Of a stretch of 64,000 nt of DNA, positions 15,065 through 23,824 are shown one piece after another (position 1 is the stretch's first letter; each line of letters begins with the position of its first letter). The DNA comes from Dasania phycosphaerae (GTDB taxonomy: Bacteria; Pseudomonadota; Gammaproteobacteria; Pseudomonadales; Dasaniaceae): NCBI RefSeq assembly GCF_026891035.1, contig NZ_JAPTGG010000012.1, positions 71,467 to 135,466 on the forward strand. Direction: 5' to 3'. The position numbers and the translations under genes were made by a program. A model generated the notes under the pieces. That model had not been told where the DNA came from, made no database searches, and worked only from the letters and a program-made list of their open reading frames with translations.

Positions 15065-16726
15065 TTAGATATCGTACAGGGCGATAACAGTTTTACCATC
15101 CTCGGAGATATCCAAGCTATGGCATAGTTTTTTAATGAGCATTAAACCGCGGCCGTGGCTGTCTTGCTCCTTGAGGCGGTTGCGCATGGCCAGGTTATAG
15201 CCCTGGCCACTATCACTAACCGTGATTTTGAGCTGGCTGTTTTGCGGCTGGGGCAGGCACTCTAAGCTAATGTTTATATAGCCTTGTTCCAGTTCGGCCA
15301 GCCTAGTTAGGCGCTGCTGGTAATATTCTATAAAACCCGAACTGTCATCTTTAATATTGGAATCTAATTGTAATAAGCCGTGTTCTAGGGCATTGCTGTA
15401 TAGCTCGGTAAGTATAGTGGCTATAAAATCTTGATGCGCGCTAACGCCGTCGGCGCTCTCTATAAATCGAATAATCGGTGGTATGGGATCGCTGTGGCGC
15501 AAGGTGTCGGCGGTTAGCTGTAGCTCTAGCTTCCAGGGTAACAGCGCCATGTGGTCAGCGCGCGGCGGTTTGACGGGCTCTTGGTTGGCTAGGCCATGAT
15601 AGCTAAACTCTACTAGGGTTATGTCATCATCTTGACAAGTGTTGCGGGTAAAGTTTTTAAGTGCGCTTAATATTTTTTCAAATAGATCCTCGCTTGCGCC
15701 ATCAAATAAATCCAGCAACCGTTGTTCGCCAAACATCTCACCTTCCTGGTTGTTGGCTTCTTCTATACCATCGGTAAAAAGATAGATGCGATCGTTTTCA
15801 ACTAGCTCATAGATTTCTATGTTTTGTAAAAACTCGGCTTCGCTAGTGGCGGCCAGTGGCGGATGAAAAGCGGGGATAATCGTTTTGATGCGGCCCTGGC
15901 CGTTATCAATAATTAAGTTGGGGATACCACCAGACCAAACAAATAATTGATTGGTATGGGTGTTGATCTCTAGTACCGCAGCTGCCAGCATCATGTGATC
16001 GGGCAATATCTGTAATAGGCTTTTGTTAAGCTCGGCGGCGATAGTGCCTACCGTTAAACCTTTACTGGCCATGGTGCGAAAGGCTGAATAAATGGGGATA
16101 ACACCTACCGCAGCGGCCAAGCCGTGGCCGGTAGCATCGCCTATTAATAAGTAGGTGTTATCCGCGGGGCCGTTGGCAGCAAGTAACACATCGCCGTTAA
16201 ATACCGACACCGGCGACATATGGTATTTTAAATGGGGGTGATTAATCTGTTTTTTAAACTGATTGGTAAAAATACTTTCAACGACGCGGTGCTCATTTTG
16301 TGTGTTTTTGTCTCGGCGCAACAGTTCGAGATTGGTTTCGTGCATTTTTTGGGTGAGTTGGGCTACCCGTAACTGGGCTTTGATTTTTAAGGTAACGATT
16401 TCAACGCTAAAGGGCTTGGATATATAGTCCTCGCCTAGGCTTAAGCATTTATTTTGGGTGTTGGCTTCGGTAGAGCCGGTGAGAAAGATTATGGGTAAAT
16501 GTGCCTCGCCAGCCAGTTGTTTGAGTTGCTTGGCTGTTTCGTAGCCATCTATGCCAGTCATTTTTACATCAAGCAAGACTAAGTCCGGTAGTTGCTTGGC
16601 ATTTTGTAGGTGCTCTAGCGCTAACTCACCACTTTTAGCAATAATGGCTTGATGGCCCAAGTCTTCAATAATGCATTCCAGCAGCACGGTAATGGAGTGG
16701 CTGTCATCTACAATTAATATATCCAT
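15065..16726 (-). CDS. Response regulator with PP2C (SpoIIE-type) phosphatase and anti-sigma-type ATPase domain (HsbR-like)
   Basis: A 553-residue cytoplasmic regulator. Receiver domain 1-120 starts DILIVDDSHS and has the phospho-acceptor D53 in LVLLDVKMTGIDG. A linker is followed by a SpoIIE-like PP2C phosphatase (about 165-375) with LLIGDATGHGLAAAVGV and YLFTDGIEEANN metal motifs. The C-terminal 405-550 is an RsbW-like GHKL ATPase with TELYSNALEHG (N box) and VSDSGQGYNLA. This architecture matches HsbR of Pseudomonas aeruginosa, which dephosphorylates and phosphorylates the STAS antagonist HsbA. The STAS gene lies 2 bases upstream on the same strand. No HptB-type partner is in the window. 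Confidence 0.9.
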   Translation of the reverse strand: MDILIVDDSHSITVLLECIIEDLGHQAIIAKSGELALEHLQNAKQLPDLVLLDVKMTGIDGYETAKQLKQLAGEAHLPIIFLTGSTEANTQNKCLSLGEDYISKPFSVEIVTLKIKAQLRVAQLTQKMHETNLELLRRDKNTQNEHRVVESIFTNQFKKQINHPHLKYHMSPVSVFNGDVLLAANGPADNTYLLIGDATGHGLAAAVGVIPIYSAFRTMASKGLTVGTIAAELNKSLLQILPDHMMLAAAVLEINTHTNQLFVWSGGIPNLIIDNGQGRIKTIIPAFHPPLAATSEAEFLQNIEIYELVENDRIYLFTDGIEEANNQEGEMFGEQRLLDLFDGASEDLFEKILSALKNFTRNTCQDDDITLVEFSYHGLANQEPVKPPRADHMALLPWKLELQLTADTLRHSDPIPPIIRFIESADGVSAHQDFIATILTELYSNALEHGLLQLDSNIKDDSSGFIEYYQQRLTRLAELEQGYINISLECLPQPQNSQLKITVSDSGQGYNLAMRNRLKEQDSHGRGLMLIKKLCHSLDISEDGKTVIALYDI

Positions 16727-16728
16727 TG

Positions 16729-17025
16729 TTAGGCGATAATAAACTTGCTTTCAAAACGGGAAATAATCAGTACTTTTTTAATTTGTGGCCTGCAGTTAAT
16801 TAATTTTATAGTGCTAATGTTTTTCTCTGTGAGGTAACGTCTCATATTAAGCAGCATGCCTAAGCCGGAGCTATCCATATATTCTGTGGCTCTAAAGTCG
16901 ACGATATAAGTTTCAGCGTTTTTATCGGTATAGGCCTCCCTAAATTGCTCTACCGAATCAAAGTTAAACTTTTCGTCTAAGGTAATGGTGAACTCTTGCT
17001 CTTGCTGGGATGTTGCTATAGGCAT
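16729..17025 (-). CDS. STAS-domain anti-sigma factor antagonist (HsbA-like)
   Basis: A 98-residue single STAS domain. The conserved phosphorylation motif is EYMDSSGLGMLLNMRR with serines 52/53, as in SpoIIAA, RsbV and HsbA. Such proteins switch between free and phosphorylated forms and bind an anti-sigma factor or other partner. The phosphatase/kinase that would set its state is encoded 2 bases downstream, and a terminator follows that gene, so the two form an operon. The output partner (FlgM or a diguanylate cyclase in Pseudomonas) is not encoded nearby. Confidence 0.88.
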   Translation of the reverse strand: MPIATSQQEQEFTITLDEKFNFDSVEQFREAYTDKNAETYIVDFRATEYMDSSGLGMLLNMRRYLTEKNISTIKLINCRPQIKKVLIISRFESKFIIA

Positions 17026-17176
17026 TCTTATCTCCGTGACTGTGCCATGGGTCAGAGTGGCAGTTGTTTATAGTGTTTGCGGTTGTTTTGTTAATCTTAG
17101 ACGGGAGTTAAGCAATAGCAACTTTCATAACTACTAAATATAAGCAGCTATGATTGAAGTGATGAGATATAGGTTT

Positions 17177-17215
17177 AATAAAACCTAGCAACCATCCGCA
17201 GGTTTTGCGGTTGCT
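17177..17215 (-). terminator. Probable intrinsic terminator of nth
   Basis: Just after the nth stop on the minus strand, AGCAA/TTGCT and CCGCA/TGCGG pair into a bulged hairpin (17187-17215 on the plus strand), followed by AGGTTTTATT. The stem is imperfect, so strength is uncertain. Confidence 0.5.
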
Positions 17216-17220
17216 GGCTG

Positions 17221-17874
17221 CTAGGCTTTAAGGGTTTTTTTAGGTTTGCGGCGGTTGGGGTAGCAGCTGCTGCAGATGGGGCATACCGTGCCGTCACAGC
17301 CGCGGGCCGAGCAGTACTCGCGACCGTAGTAAATAAATTGTAAGTGCAGGGCGTTCCAGCGCTCTTTGGGGAATAGTCGTTTTAAGTCTTTCTCGGTTTG
17401 CGCTACCGACTTGCCGCTAGTGAGGCCCCAGCGTTGCGCCAGCCGGTGTATGTGGGTGTCTACGGGAAAGGCGGGCTGGTTAAAGGCCTGGGCCATGACT
17501 ACGCCTGCGGTTTTGTGGCCTACGCCGGGTAGTTTCTCTAGCTCATCCATATCGGCGGGCACTATGCCGTTGTGAAACTCCACCAGCATTTCTGAGAGTT
17601 TTTGTATGGCCTTGGACTTCTGAGGTGATAAGCCGCAGGGGCGTATGATGGCCTGGATGTCTGCTACCGATTGTTTGGCCATAGCAAAGGGGTTGTCAGC
17701 CAGCTCGAATAAAGCGGGGGTAACTGTATTGACGCGCTCGTCGGTACATTGCGCTGATAGCAATACTGCCACCAATAGGGTGTAAGGGTCTTTATGATCC
17801 AGTGGTATAGGTGGCTCTGGGTATAAGGCTTGCAATTGTTCGAGTATAAAGGCGACTCGCTCGGCTTTTAACAT
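17221..17874 (-). CDS. nth: Endonuclease III (DNA glycosylase/AP lyase), divergent iron-sulfur loop
   Basis: A 217-residue base-excision repair glycosylase that removes oxidised pyrimidines. The helix-hairpin-helix is LPGVGHKTAGVVMAQAF with the catalytic lysine, followed by PVDTHIHRLAQRWGL with the catalytic aspartate. The C-terminal cluster reads CSARGCDGTVCPICSSC. This differs from the C-x6-C-x2-C-x5-C spacing of E. coli Nth: it gives C-x9-C-x2-C-x2-C plus an extra cysteine. The body also diverges from typical gammaproteobacterial Nth (IPLDHKDPYTLLVAVLLSAQ), so it may be an alternative lineage or a transferred copy. It lies 29 bases after dapC. Confidence 0.92.
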   Translation of the reverse strand: MLKAERVAFILEQLQALYPEPPIPLDHKDPYTLLVAVLLSAQCTDERVNTVTPALFELADNPFAMAKQSVADIQAIIRPCGLSPQKSKAIQKLSEMLVEFHNGIVPADMDELEKLPGVGHKTAGVVMAQAFNQPAFPVDTHIHRLAQRWGLTSGKSVAQTEKDLKRLFPKERWNALHLQFIYYGREYCSARGCDGTVCPICSSCYPNRRKPKKTLKA

Positions 17875-17903
17875 AGTCTGTAACTTACTATTAGTACGGC
17901 TGT

Positions 17904-19103
17904 TTACTTCAGGCTATTTACAAAGTGCTTAATGCGGTGGGCGGCTTCTATGCACTCGTCTAGCGAGGCGACTAAAGCCATGCGCACCCGTTGCTGGCCG
18001 GGGTTGCTGCCGTTAACTTCGCGCCCCAAAAACTGGCCAGGTAATACGGTGACGTTTTGCTGAGCAAATAATTGCTGGGCAAAATCTTTGTCGCAAATAG
18101 GGGTTTTGGCCCATAGGTAAAAGCCCGCATCGGGTTTTGCCACCTCTAGGCAATCCCCTAAGATATCTAGCACGGCAGTAAATTTTTGTCGGTATAGCTT
18201 GCGGTTTTGTTTAACGTGGGCTTCATCCTGCCAGGCGGCTATGCTGGCAAGTTGGTGCTGTATCGGTAGGGCGCAGCCGTGGTAGGTGCGGTATAGCAAA
18301 AAGGCTTGCATGATGTCGGCATCGCCAGCCACAAAGCCCGAGCGCAGGCCCGGTAAGTTGCTGCGTTTAGACAGGCTGTGAAACACGGCGCAGCGTTTAA
18401 AATCATTGCGGCCCAACTCGGCACAGGCTTGTAATAAACCGGCGGGGGGCTGTTGTTCGTCAAAATACAGTTCGGAGTAGCACTCGTCGCTGGCGATTAC
18501 AAAATCGTATTGATCGGCCAGGGCGATTAATTTTTTTAACACGCTGGTATCAATCACGGCACCGGTAGGATTGCCCGGCGAGCATAAAAATAATAATTGG
18601 CAGCGCTGCCAAGTGGCGGCATCTACCTGGTCGAAGTCGGGAATAAAGCCGTGCTGGTCTAAACAGGGTAGGTAGTGGGGTTCAGCGCCGGCTAGCAGGG
18701 CTGCGCCTTCATAGATTTGGTAGAAGGGGTTGGGGGTGACTATTAATGCATCGTCACGGCGATCGATTACCGCTTGGGTAAAAGCAAATAGCGCTTCGCG
18801 AGTGCCGCTAACAGGCAGCACATGTTGTTCGGGGTTGAGGCTGCCGGGAGCTAGTTGAAAGCGTTGGCTGGCCCAGTTGGCGATGGCGCTGCGCAACTCC
18901 GGCAGGCCTTTGGTGCTGGGGTAGTTGCTCAGCAGCTGTAAATTATTAGCCAGTGTTTCAGTAACAAAGCTGGGGGCTGGGTGTTTGGGTTCGCCTATGG
19001 ATAGGGCTATATGGGCCAACTCGGCTGGCGCTGTAACGGCAGCTTTTAAAGCATTGAGTTTTTCAAAGGGGTAGGGGTGTAGGCGTTGTAAATCTGAGTT
19101 CAT
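17904..19103 (-). CDS. dapC: N-succinyldiaminopimelate aminotransferase DapC
   Basis: A 399-residue PLP-dependent class I/II aminotransferase converting N-succinyl-2-amino-6-ketopimelate to N-succinyl-LL-DAP with glutamate. Features seen: SIGEPKHPAPSFV near the start, LFLCSPGNPTGAVID (substrate/PLP region), VIASDECYSELYFDE (PLP aspartate) and SLSKRSNLPGLRSGFVAGD with the Schiff-base lysine. Its place immediately downstream of glnD, in the order map-glnD-dapC, is the Pseudomonas arrangement and supports DapC over other aminotransferases. Confidence 0.94.
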   Translation of the reverse strand: MNSDLQRLHPYPFEKLNALKAAVTAPAELAHIALSIGEPKHPAPSFVTETLANNLQLLSNYPSTKGLPELRSAIANWASQRFQLAPGSLNPEQHVLPVSGTREALFAFTQAVIDRRDDALIVTPNPFYQIYEGAALLAGAEPHYLPCLDQHGFIPDFDQVDAATWQRCQLLFLCSPGNPTGAVIDTSVLKKLIALADQYDFVIASDECYSELYFDEQQPPAGLLQACAELGRNDFKRCAVFHSLSKRSNLPGLRSGFVAGDADIMQAFLLYRTYHGCALPIQHQLASIAAWQDEAHVKQNRKLYRQKFTAVLDILGDCLEVAKPDAGFYLWAKTPICDKDFAQQLFAQQNVTVLPGQFLGREVNGSNPGQQRVRMALVASLDECIEAAHRIKHFVNSLK

Positions 19104-19129
19104 GGGTTTATAGCTTCGCTACTGGTCGA

Positions 19130-21808
19130 TTATATTTGCGCTTGTTCGTCTAGTTCTTTGCAGATGGCGCGTTGAATTTTTTCTGCCAATTCGTTATCGG
19201 TAATGGGCTTGTGCTGGTAGTCAGTAATAAAAAATACATCTTCTACTTTTTCACCTAGGGTGGTGATTTTGGCGTTTTGCAGCATGACATCATGCTCCAT
19301 AAAAATTTTACCCACGCGGGCTAATAAGCCTGGTCTATCGGGGGTGATGATTTCTAGCACGCTGAAGTCTAAATCTTCATCGTTGTGAAAGCGGGTGCGG
19401 GTGGGTATAGAGAATAGTCGCATTTGCCGCGGGGTGCGCTTGGAAATCTTGGCTAAATAATGTTGCGGGTTTTGTATTTTTTCCTGCAGCAGTTGTTTAA
19501 TGGCCGCTAGCCGCTTGGGGTTGTCACCTATGGGTTTGTTGTCGGCATCCAGCACATAAAAGGTGTCCAATGTGTAGCCATCACCCGAGCTGTAGATGCG
19601 GGCGTCCATGATATTGAGGTTGAGTTGCTCCAAGGCTGCCGCGGTGAGTGCGAATAGCGAGGGCCTATCATGGGTGTGTATAAAAATTTGGGTGGCACCT
19701 TCGTTATCTAACTCGCCGCTTTCTTTGGTGAGTATCAGCGGTGCATTTTGGTTGAGGCTTTGGGCTATGGCTTCAGTGTGCCAGACTATGTCCTCTACAC
19801 TTTCGCGTAAAAAATATTCTTCGCCCACTCCCGACCACAGACCGTGAATTTTTTCTTCGCTAAAGCCCAGCCCCAGTAATTTTTCCATGGCGCTGGTTTG
19901 AGTTTCTTCTATCCACTCATGTTTATCGGCGGGATTTTCCAGGCCGCGACGCAAGGCGCCGGTGGTCTCGGTATAGAGCTGGCGCAGCAGTGAGGCGCGC
20001 CAGCTATTCCATAGGCTGGGGTTGGTGCCGTTAATGTCTGCCACCGTTAGTGCATAGAGATAATCTAGGCGGCGTTGGCTGCCTACCACATTGGCAAAGT
20101 CGCGTATCACGTCGGGGCTGGAAATATCTTTGCGCTGCGCCACCGAGGACATTAGCAGGTGGTGTTGCACCAGCCAGGCCACTAGGTTGGTGTCTTTTTT
20201 GCTGAGTTTATGGCGCTGCGCAAAACGGGTGACATCAGCCACTCCTAGCTCTGAGTGATCGCCGCCACGGCCCTTGGCTATATCGTGATACAGCCCGGCT
20301 ATATACAGCAGCTCTACCTGCTCCATGCGTTGTACTATGCGCGCGGCCACAGGAAAGCGTTTTTGAAACTTGGGGTAGTGAAAGCGGCGCAGGTTTTTAA
20401 CCACTTCCATGGTGTGGGCATCCACGGAGTAGATGTGAAATAAGTCGTGCTGCATTTGCCCTATGATGGCTTTAAATTCGGGCAGGTACATTTCCAACAC
20501 GCCAAAGCGCAACATGCGTCGTAATTGCAGGGCGACCTTTTCTTTGCAGCGCAGCAGCGCCATAAAATATTCGGCTATTTGTGGGTCGCTGCGAAAGTCA
20601 TCATCTATAGTGGCGGCGTATTCGCGTATCAGGCGTATAGTGGTGGCGCGCAGGCCGTCTATGTTGGGGGATTGCGCAATTAATAAAAACACTTCCATTA
20701 AGGCGGCAGGGGTTTGCGCAAATACTTGGTTGTGGGTGACTTCTATATGGCCGTTGCGCACCCGAAAGCGCGGGTTGATATCGATGATGGTTTCGTCTTC
20801 GCTGGCGCGTAGTATGGTTTCATCAAAATATTGTATTAGCAGGTCGTTGAGCTGGCCCAAGGTGATAGCCCAGCGGTAATACTGCTGCATAAAGCCTTCT
20901 ACCGCCAGCCGTATGTCGTCGTCTTCAAAGCCAAACATTTTGGCTAGAGTGCGCTGGTGGTCAAACAGCAGCCGGTCTTCGGCGCGGCCGGTGACCATAT
21001 GCAAGGCATAGCGCACCCGCCATAAAAAATCTAAACCCTGGTTGAGAGAGTTAAGTTCAGGCTTTAATAAAAAGCCGCGCTCTACTAGGTCATCCATGGC
21101 TTGGGCGTTGAAATGGCGCTTGGCTATCCAGCCTATCATTTGTACGTCGCGCAGGCCGCCGGGGGAGCTTTTTACATTGGGCTCTAAGTTGTATTCGCTG
21201 TTGCCGTGCTTGGAGTGGCGCTTGATCTGCTCGCGCCACTTGGCGCGAAAAAAGGCGTGGCTGGGCCAGCTGTGTTGCTCGGTATTGCTAACGGCTTTGG
21301 CCAGCATTGCTGGTGGACCGGCCAGGGTTCTGGATTCCAGCAGGCTGGTGGCTATGGTGATATCCTGCTCGGCCTGCTCAAAACACTCCTGCAGGCTGCG
21401 TACGCTGTGACCTATGTTGAGCTTCATATCCCACAGCAGGGTGACAAATTCACCTATGGCTTGCTGGCAATCCTGTTCGGCTTGCTCGTTGATTAAGATC
21501 AGTAGGTCTATGTCAGAGTGCGGGTGCAGCTCACCGCGGCCATAGCCGCCTACGGCGTTAAGGCTAATGGAGTCAGGCCAGTCGAATAATTGCCAGGCGC
21601 ATTGCAGTAGTTGGTCTATATAGTGGGCGCGGCCCCAGATTAGCTGGCGTATATCGCTGCCTTGTTGAAACTGCTGGTGAAAATAGTCGGTGACTCTAGC
21701 TATGCTGTCTTTGAAGAGTGGCAGTGGCTGGCGCGCGCTTTTGACCGCGCACAGAAAGTGCTCGCGATCAAAAATATCCGATGGAATCGCTAGTGGCAGT
21801 TTGTTCAT
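19130..21808 (-). CDS. glnD: Bifunctional uridylyltransferase/uridylyl-removing enzyme GlnD
   Basis: An 892-residue sensor of glutamine that uridylylates PII proteins under nitrogen limitation and removes the groups when glutamine is high. In order: a nucleotidyltransferase domain with GGYGRGELHPHSDIDLLILI (residues about 87-106), a helical linker, an HD hydrolase domain with AGLYHDIAKGRGGDHSELG (about 506-524), and two C-terminal ACT domains beginning near FIHTHDRPSLFALTAAALEQ and LEIITPDRPGLLARVGKIF. Length and domain order match the family. It starts 3 bases after the map stop, so map-glnD-dapC are probably co-transcribed. Confidence 0.96.
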   Translation of the reverse strand: MNKLPLAIPSDIFDREHFLCAVKSARQPLPLFKDSIARVTDYFHQQFQQGSDIRQLIWGRAHYIDQLLQCAWQLFDWPDSISLNAVGGYGRGELHPHSDIDLLILINEQAEQDCQQAIGEFVTLLWDMKLNIGHSVRSLQECFEQAEQDITIATSLLESRTLAGPPAMLAKAVSNTEQHSWPSHAFFRAKWREQIKRHSKHGNSEYNLEPNVKSSPGGLRDVQMIGWIAKRHFNAQAMDDLVERGFLLKPELNSLNQGLDFLWRVRYALHMVTGRAEDRLLFDHQRTLAKMFGFEDDDIRLAVEGFMQQYYRWAITLGQLNDLLIQYFDETILRASEDETIIDINPRFRVRNGHIEVTHNQVFAQTPAALMEVFLLIAQSPNIDGLRATTIRLIREYAATIDDDFRSDPQIAEYFMALLRCKEKVALQLRRMLRFGVLEMYLPEFKAIIGQMQHDLFHIYSVDAHTMEVVKNLRRFHYPKFQKRFPVAARIVQRMEQVELLYIAGLYHDIAKGRGGDHSELGVADVTRFAQRHKLSKKDTNLVAWLVQHHLLMSSVAQRKDISSPDVIRDFANVVGSQRRLDYLYALTVADINGTNPSLWNSWRASLLRQLYTETTGALRRGLENPADKHEWIEETQTSAMEKLLGLGFSEEKIHGLWSGVGEEYFLRESVEDIVWHTEAIAQSLNQNAPLILTKESGELDNEGATQIFIHTHDRPSLFALTAAALEQLNLNIMDARIYSSGDGYTLDTFYVLDADNKPIGDNPKRLAAIKQLLQEKIQNPQHYLAKISKRTPRQMRLFSIPTRTRFHNDEDLDFSVLEIITPDRPGLLARVGKIFMEHDVMLQNAKITTLGEKVEDVFFITDYQHKPITDNELAEKIQRAICKELDEQAQI

Positions 21809-21811
21809 GGC

Positions 21812-22594
21812 CTAGGCTAGGTAAAAGGGCTCGTCCGGTCTGGCGGTAAGCACCTCTACGCCATCGCGGGTCACTGCCAGCGTGTGTTCCCACTGGGCCG
21901 AGGGGCGGCCGTCTTTGGTGGTCACGGTCCAACCGTCTTTTTTGTTGAGTTTTACATGGCGTTTACCGGCGTTGAGCATGGGCTCTATGGTAAAGGTCAT
22001 GCCCTCTTTAATGACCATGCCTTCGCCCTTGTTGCCGTAGTGTACGACCTGCGGGTCCTCGTGAAACACCTTGCCTATGCCGTGGCCGCAGTATTCGCGC
22101 ACTATAGAGTAGTAGTTGGCTTCAGCGTGCTTTTGGATGATGTGGCCTATGTCGCCCAGGGTACAGCCGGGTTTGACTATCTCTATGGCTTTATACAGGC
22201 ACTCTTGGGTGATGTTCACCAAGCGCTCGTTGTGGGGCTTAGGCTTGCCTACATGAAACATTTTGCTGGTGTCGCCGTGGTATTGATCTTTAATCACGGT
22301 GATATCTATATTGATAATATCGCCATCACGCAGGGTTTTCTTCTCGTGGGGTATGCCGTGGCACACCACTTCATTAATCGAGGTGCAGATAGATTTGGGA
22401 AAGCCGTGGTAGTTTAGCGGTGCCGGTATGGCCTTTTGTTCGTTGACGATATAGTCGTGGCAGATTTGATCCAGTTCGCCGGTGGTCACACCGGGCACCA
22501 CGTGGGGGGCGATCATATCCAGCACCTGGGCGGCGAGGCGGCCAGCTACACGCATTTTGGCAATTTCATCGGCGGTTTTTATCGTAACGCTCAT
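21812..22594 (-). CDS. map: Methionine aminopeptidase type I
   Basis: A 260-residue co-translational metalloenzyme that removes initiator methionine. Metal ligands are seen in IINIDITVIKDQYHGDTSKMF (two aspartates), YCGHGIGKVFHEDPQVVHYG (histidine), FTIEPMLNAG (glutamate) and AQWEHTLAVT (glutamate). The frame is open upstream to 22681. The ATG at 22594, giving MSVTIKTADEIAKMRVAGR, fits the family, whereas the extra upstream residues look untranslated. It is divergent from rpsB, as in E. coli and Pseudomonas. Confidence 0.95.
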   Translation of the reverse strand: MSVTIKTADEIAKMRVAGRLAAQVLDMIAPHVVPGVTTGELDQICHDYIVNEQKAIPAPLNYHGFPKSICTSINEVVCHGIPHEKKTLRDGDIINIDITVIKDQYHGDTSKMFHVGKPKPHNERLVNITQECLYKAIEIVKPGCTLGDIGHIIQKHAEANYYSIVREYCGHGIGKVFHEDPQVVHYGNKGEGMVIKEGMTFTIEPMLNAGKRHVKLNKKDGWTVTTKDGRPSAQWEHTLAVTRDGVEVLTARPDEPFYLA

Positions 22595-22964
22595 ATAACT
22601 ATCTGTTTTGTAATGGGTTTGTGTGTTTTTTAGGCGTCGGCTGGTGGGTCCTAGCCGCTGCGCCGGGCTATTGTAAACCATGGCTTGTAGGCTTGGCTAA
22701 ATTATATGGCGCTGCTGGCAGGCGGATGTTGTTTTTATTGCTAAAAATAGCCGTTTTTCTTCCAGTTGCGGGGCTGTTGTGGTATAAAGCGCGCACTCAA
22801 ATGGCCGGGTTATTTTGATCGGGTGAATTTGAGCAATAAATCCGCACATATACCGTCACATTGTTCTGGGTGCTCTGTAGGCTCTACCTATCTAATAAGT
22901 AGAACTGAAGGGGTTGAATAATGGGGTATATGGAGGCCTAACCCTAACTTATTAAAGGTATATT
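22595..22964. promoter_or_regulatory. Divergent control region between map and rpsB
   Basis: This 370-base region has no convincing gene; small open frames in it have no start signal or family. It must hold the promoters of map (leftward) and rpsB (rightward). For rpsB, a TTGAGC at about 22831 followed by ATATACCGT-like sequence could form a promoter. The last roughly 100 bases would be a 5' leader, where S2 autoregulates in other gammaproteobacteria. I could not identify the S2-binding fold. Confidence 0.45.
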
Positions 22965-23717
22965 ATGACTACTCAAGTAAGCATGCGCGAAATGCTGCAA
23001 GCTGGTGTGCACTTTGGCCACCAAACTCGTTACTGGAACCCTAAAATGTCTGAGTACATTTTTGGTGCCCGCAATAAAATTCATATCATTAACCTGGAGC
23101 AAACTGTTCCTGCGTTTAATGAAGCTTTGGCGTTTATTCAGCGTCTAGCTAACAGCCGCAACAAAATTCTTTTTGTTGGTACTAAGCGCGCTGCTAGCAA
23201 AATCATCAAAGAACAAGCTGAGCGTGCTAGCCAGCCATACGTTAGCCACCGCTGGTTAGGTGGTATGTTGACTAACTACAAAACTATCCGTGGTTCTATC
23301 AAGCGTTACCGCGATTTAGAAGCGCAAGCAAAAGACGGTACTTTTGATGCGTTGACTAAGAAAGAAGCGCTAATGCGTACTCGCGATATGGAAAAGCTAG
23401 AGCGTTCTATAGGCGGTATTAAAGATATGGGTGGTTTACCTGACGCCTTATTCGTAATCGACGTAGATCACGAGCGTATCGCTATTCAAGAAGCTAACAA
23501 CCTAGGCATACCTGTTATCGGTATCGTTGATACTAACAGCAACCCCGATGGTGTTGATTATGTTATCCCTGGTAACGACGATGCTATCCGCGCTATCAAG
23601 CTATACACCACGGCTATGGCTGATGCGGTAATTGCTGGTCGTGCTGCTGACGGTGCTGTTTCTAAGAAGAACGAATTCGTAGAAGAAGCTGCTGAAGAGA
23701 AGCCTGCTGCTGAATAA
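22965..23717 (+). CDS. rpsB: 30S ribosomal protein S2
   Basis: A 250-residue S2, needed for 30S assembly and S1 binding. It begins TTQVSMREMLQAGVHFGHQ and has the typical WNPKMSEYIFGARNKIHIINL and GGMLTNYKTIRGSIKR segments. AAAGGT precedes the ATG. Codon use is more biased than in the neighbouring genes, as expected for an abundant protein. tsf follows after a strong terminator, so partial read-through or a separate tsf promoter is expected. Confidence 0.98.
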   Translation: MTTQVSMREMLQAGVHFGHQTRYWNPKMSEYIFGARNKIHIINLEQTVPAFNEALAFIQRLANSRNKILFVGTKRAASKIIKEQAERASQPYVSHRWLGGMLTNYKTIRGSIKRYRDLEAQAKDGTFDALTKKEALMRTRDMEKLERSIGGIKDMGGLPDALFVIDVDHERIAIQEANNLGIPVIGIVDTNSNPDGVDYVIPGNDDAIRAIKLYTTAMADAVIAGRAADGAVSKKNEFVEEAAEEKPAAE

Positions 23718-23735
23718 GTAGCGTTTCCCAGCAAG

Positions 23736-23760
23736 AAAAGGGGGCTAGGCCCCCTTTTTT
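23736..23760 (+). terminator. Intrinsic terminator after rpsB
   Basis: AAAAGGGGGC and GCCCCCTTTT pair around a TAG loop and run into a T-tract. It is a canonical Rho-independent terminator, placed 18 bases after the rpsB stop. Confidence 0.92.
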
Positions 23761-23824
23761 GAAACTTAAGTTTGAATATATCGGTAATTAACTCGCGTTG
23801 GTTATCGCATTGGAGGATATCTCA

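Noticed and set aside
22621..22818. A 65-codon open frame on the plus strand between map and rpsB
   Set aside because: It has no ribosome site or family, and overlaps the map promoter region; treated as non-coding.
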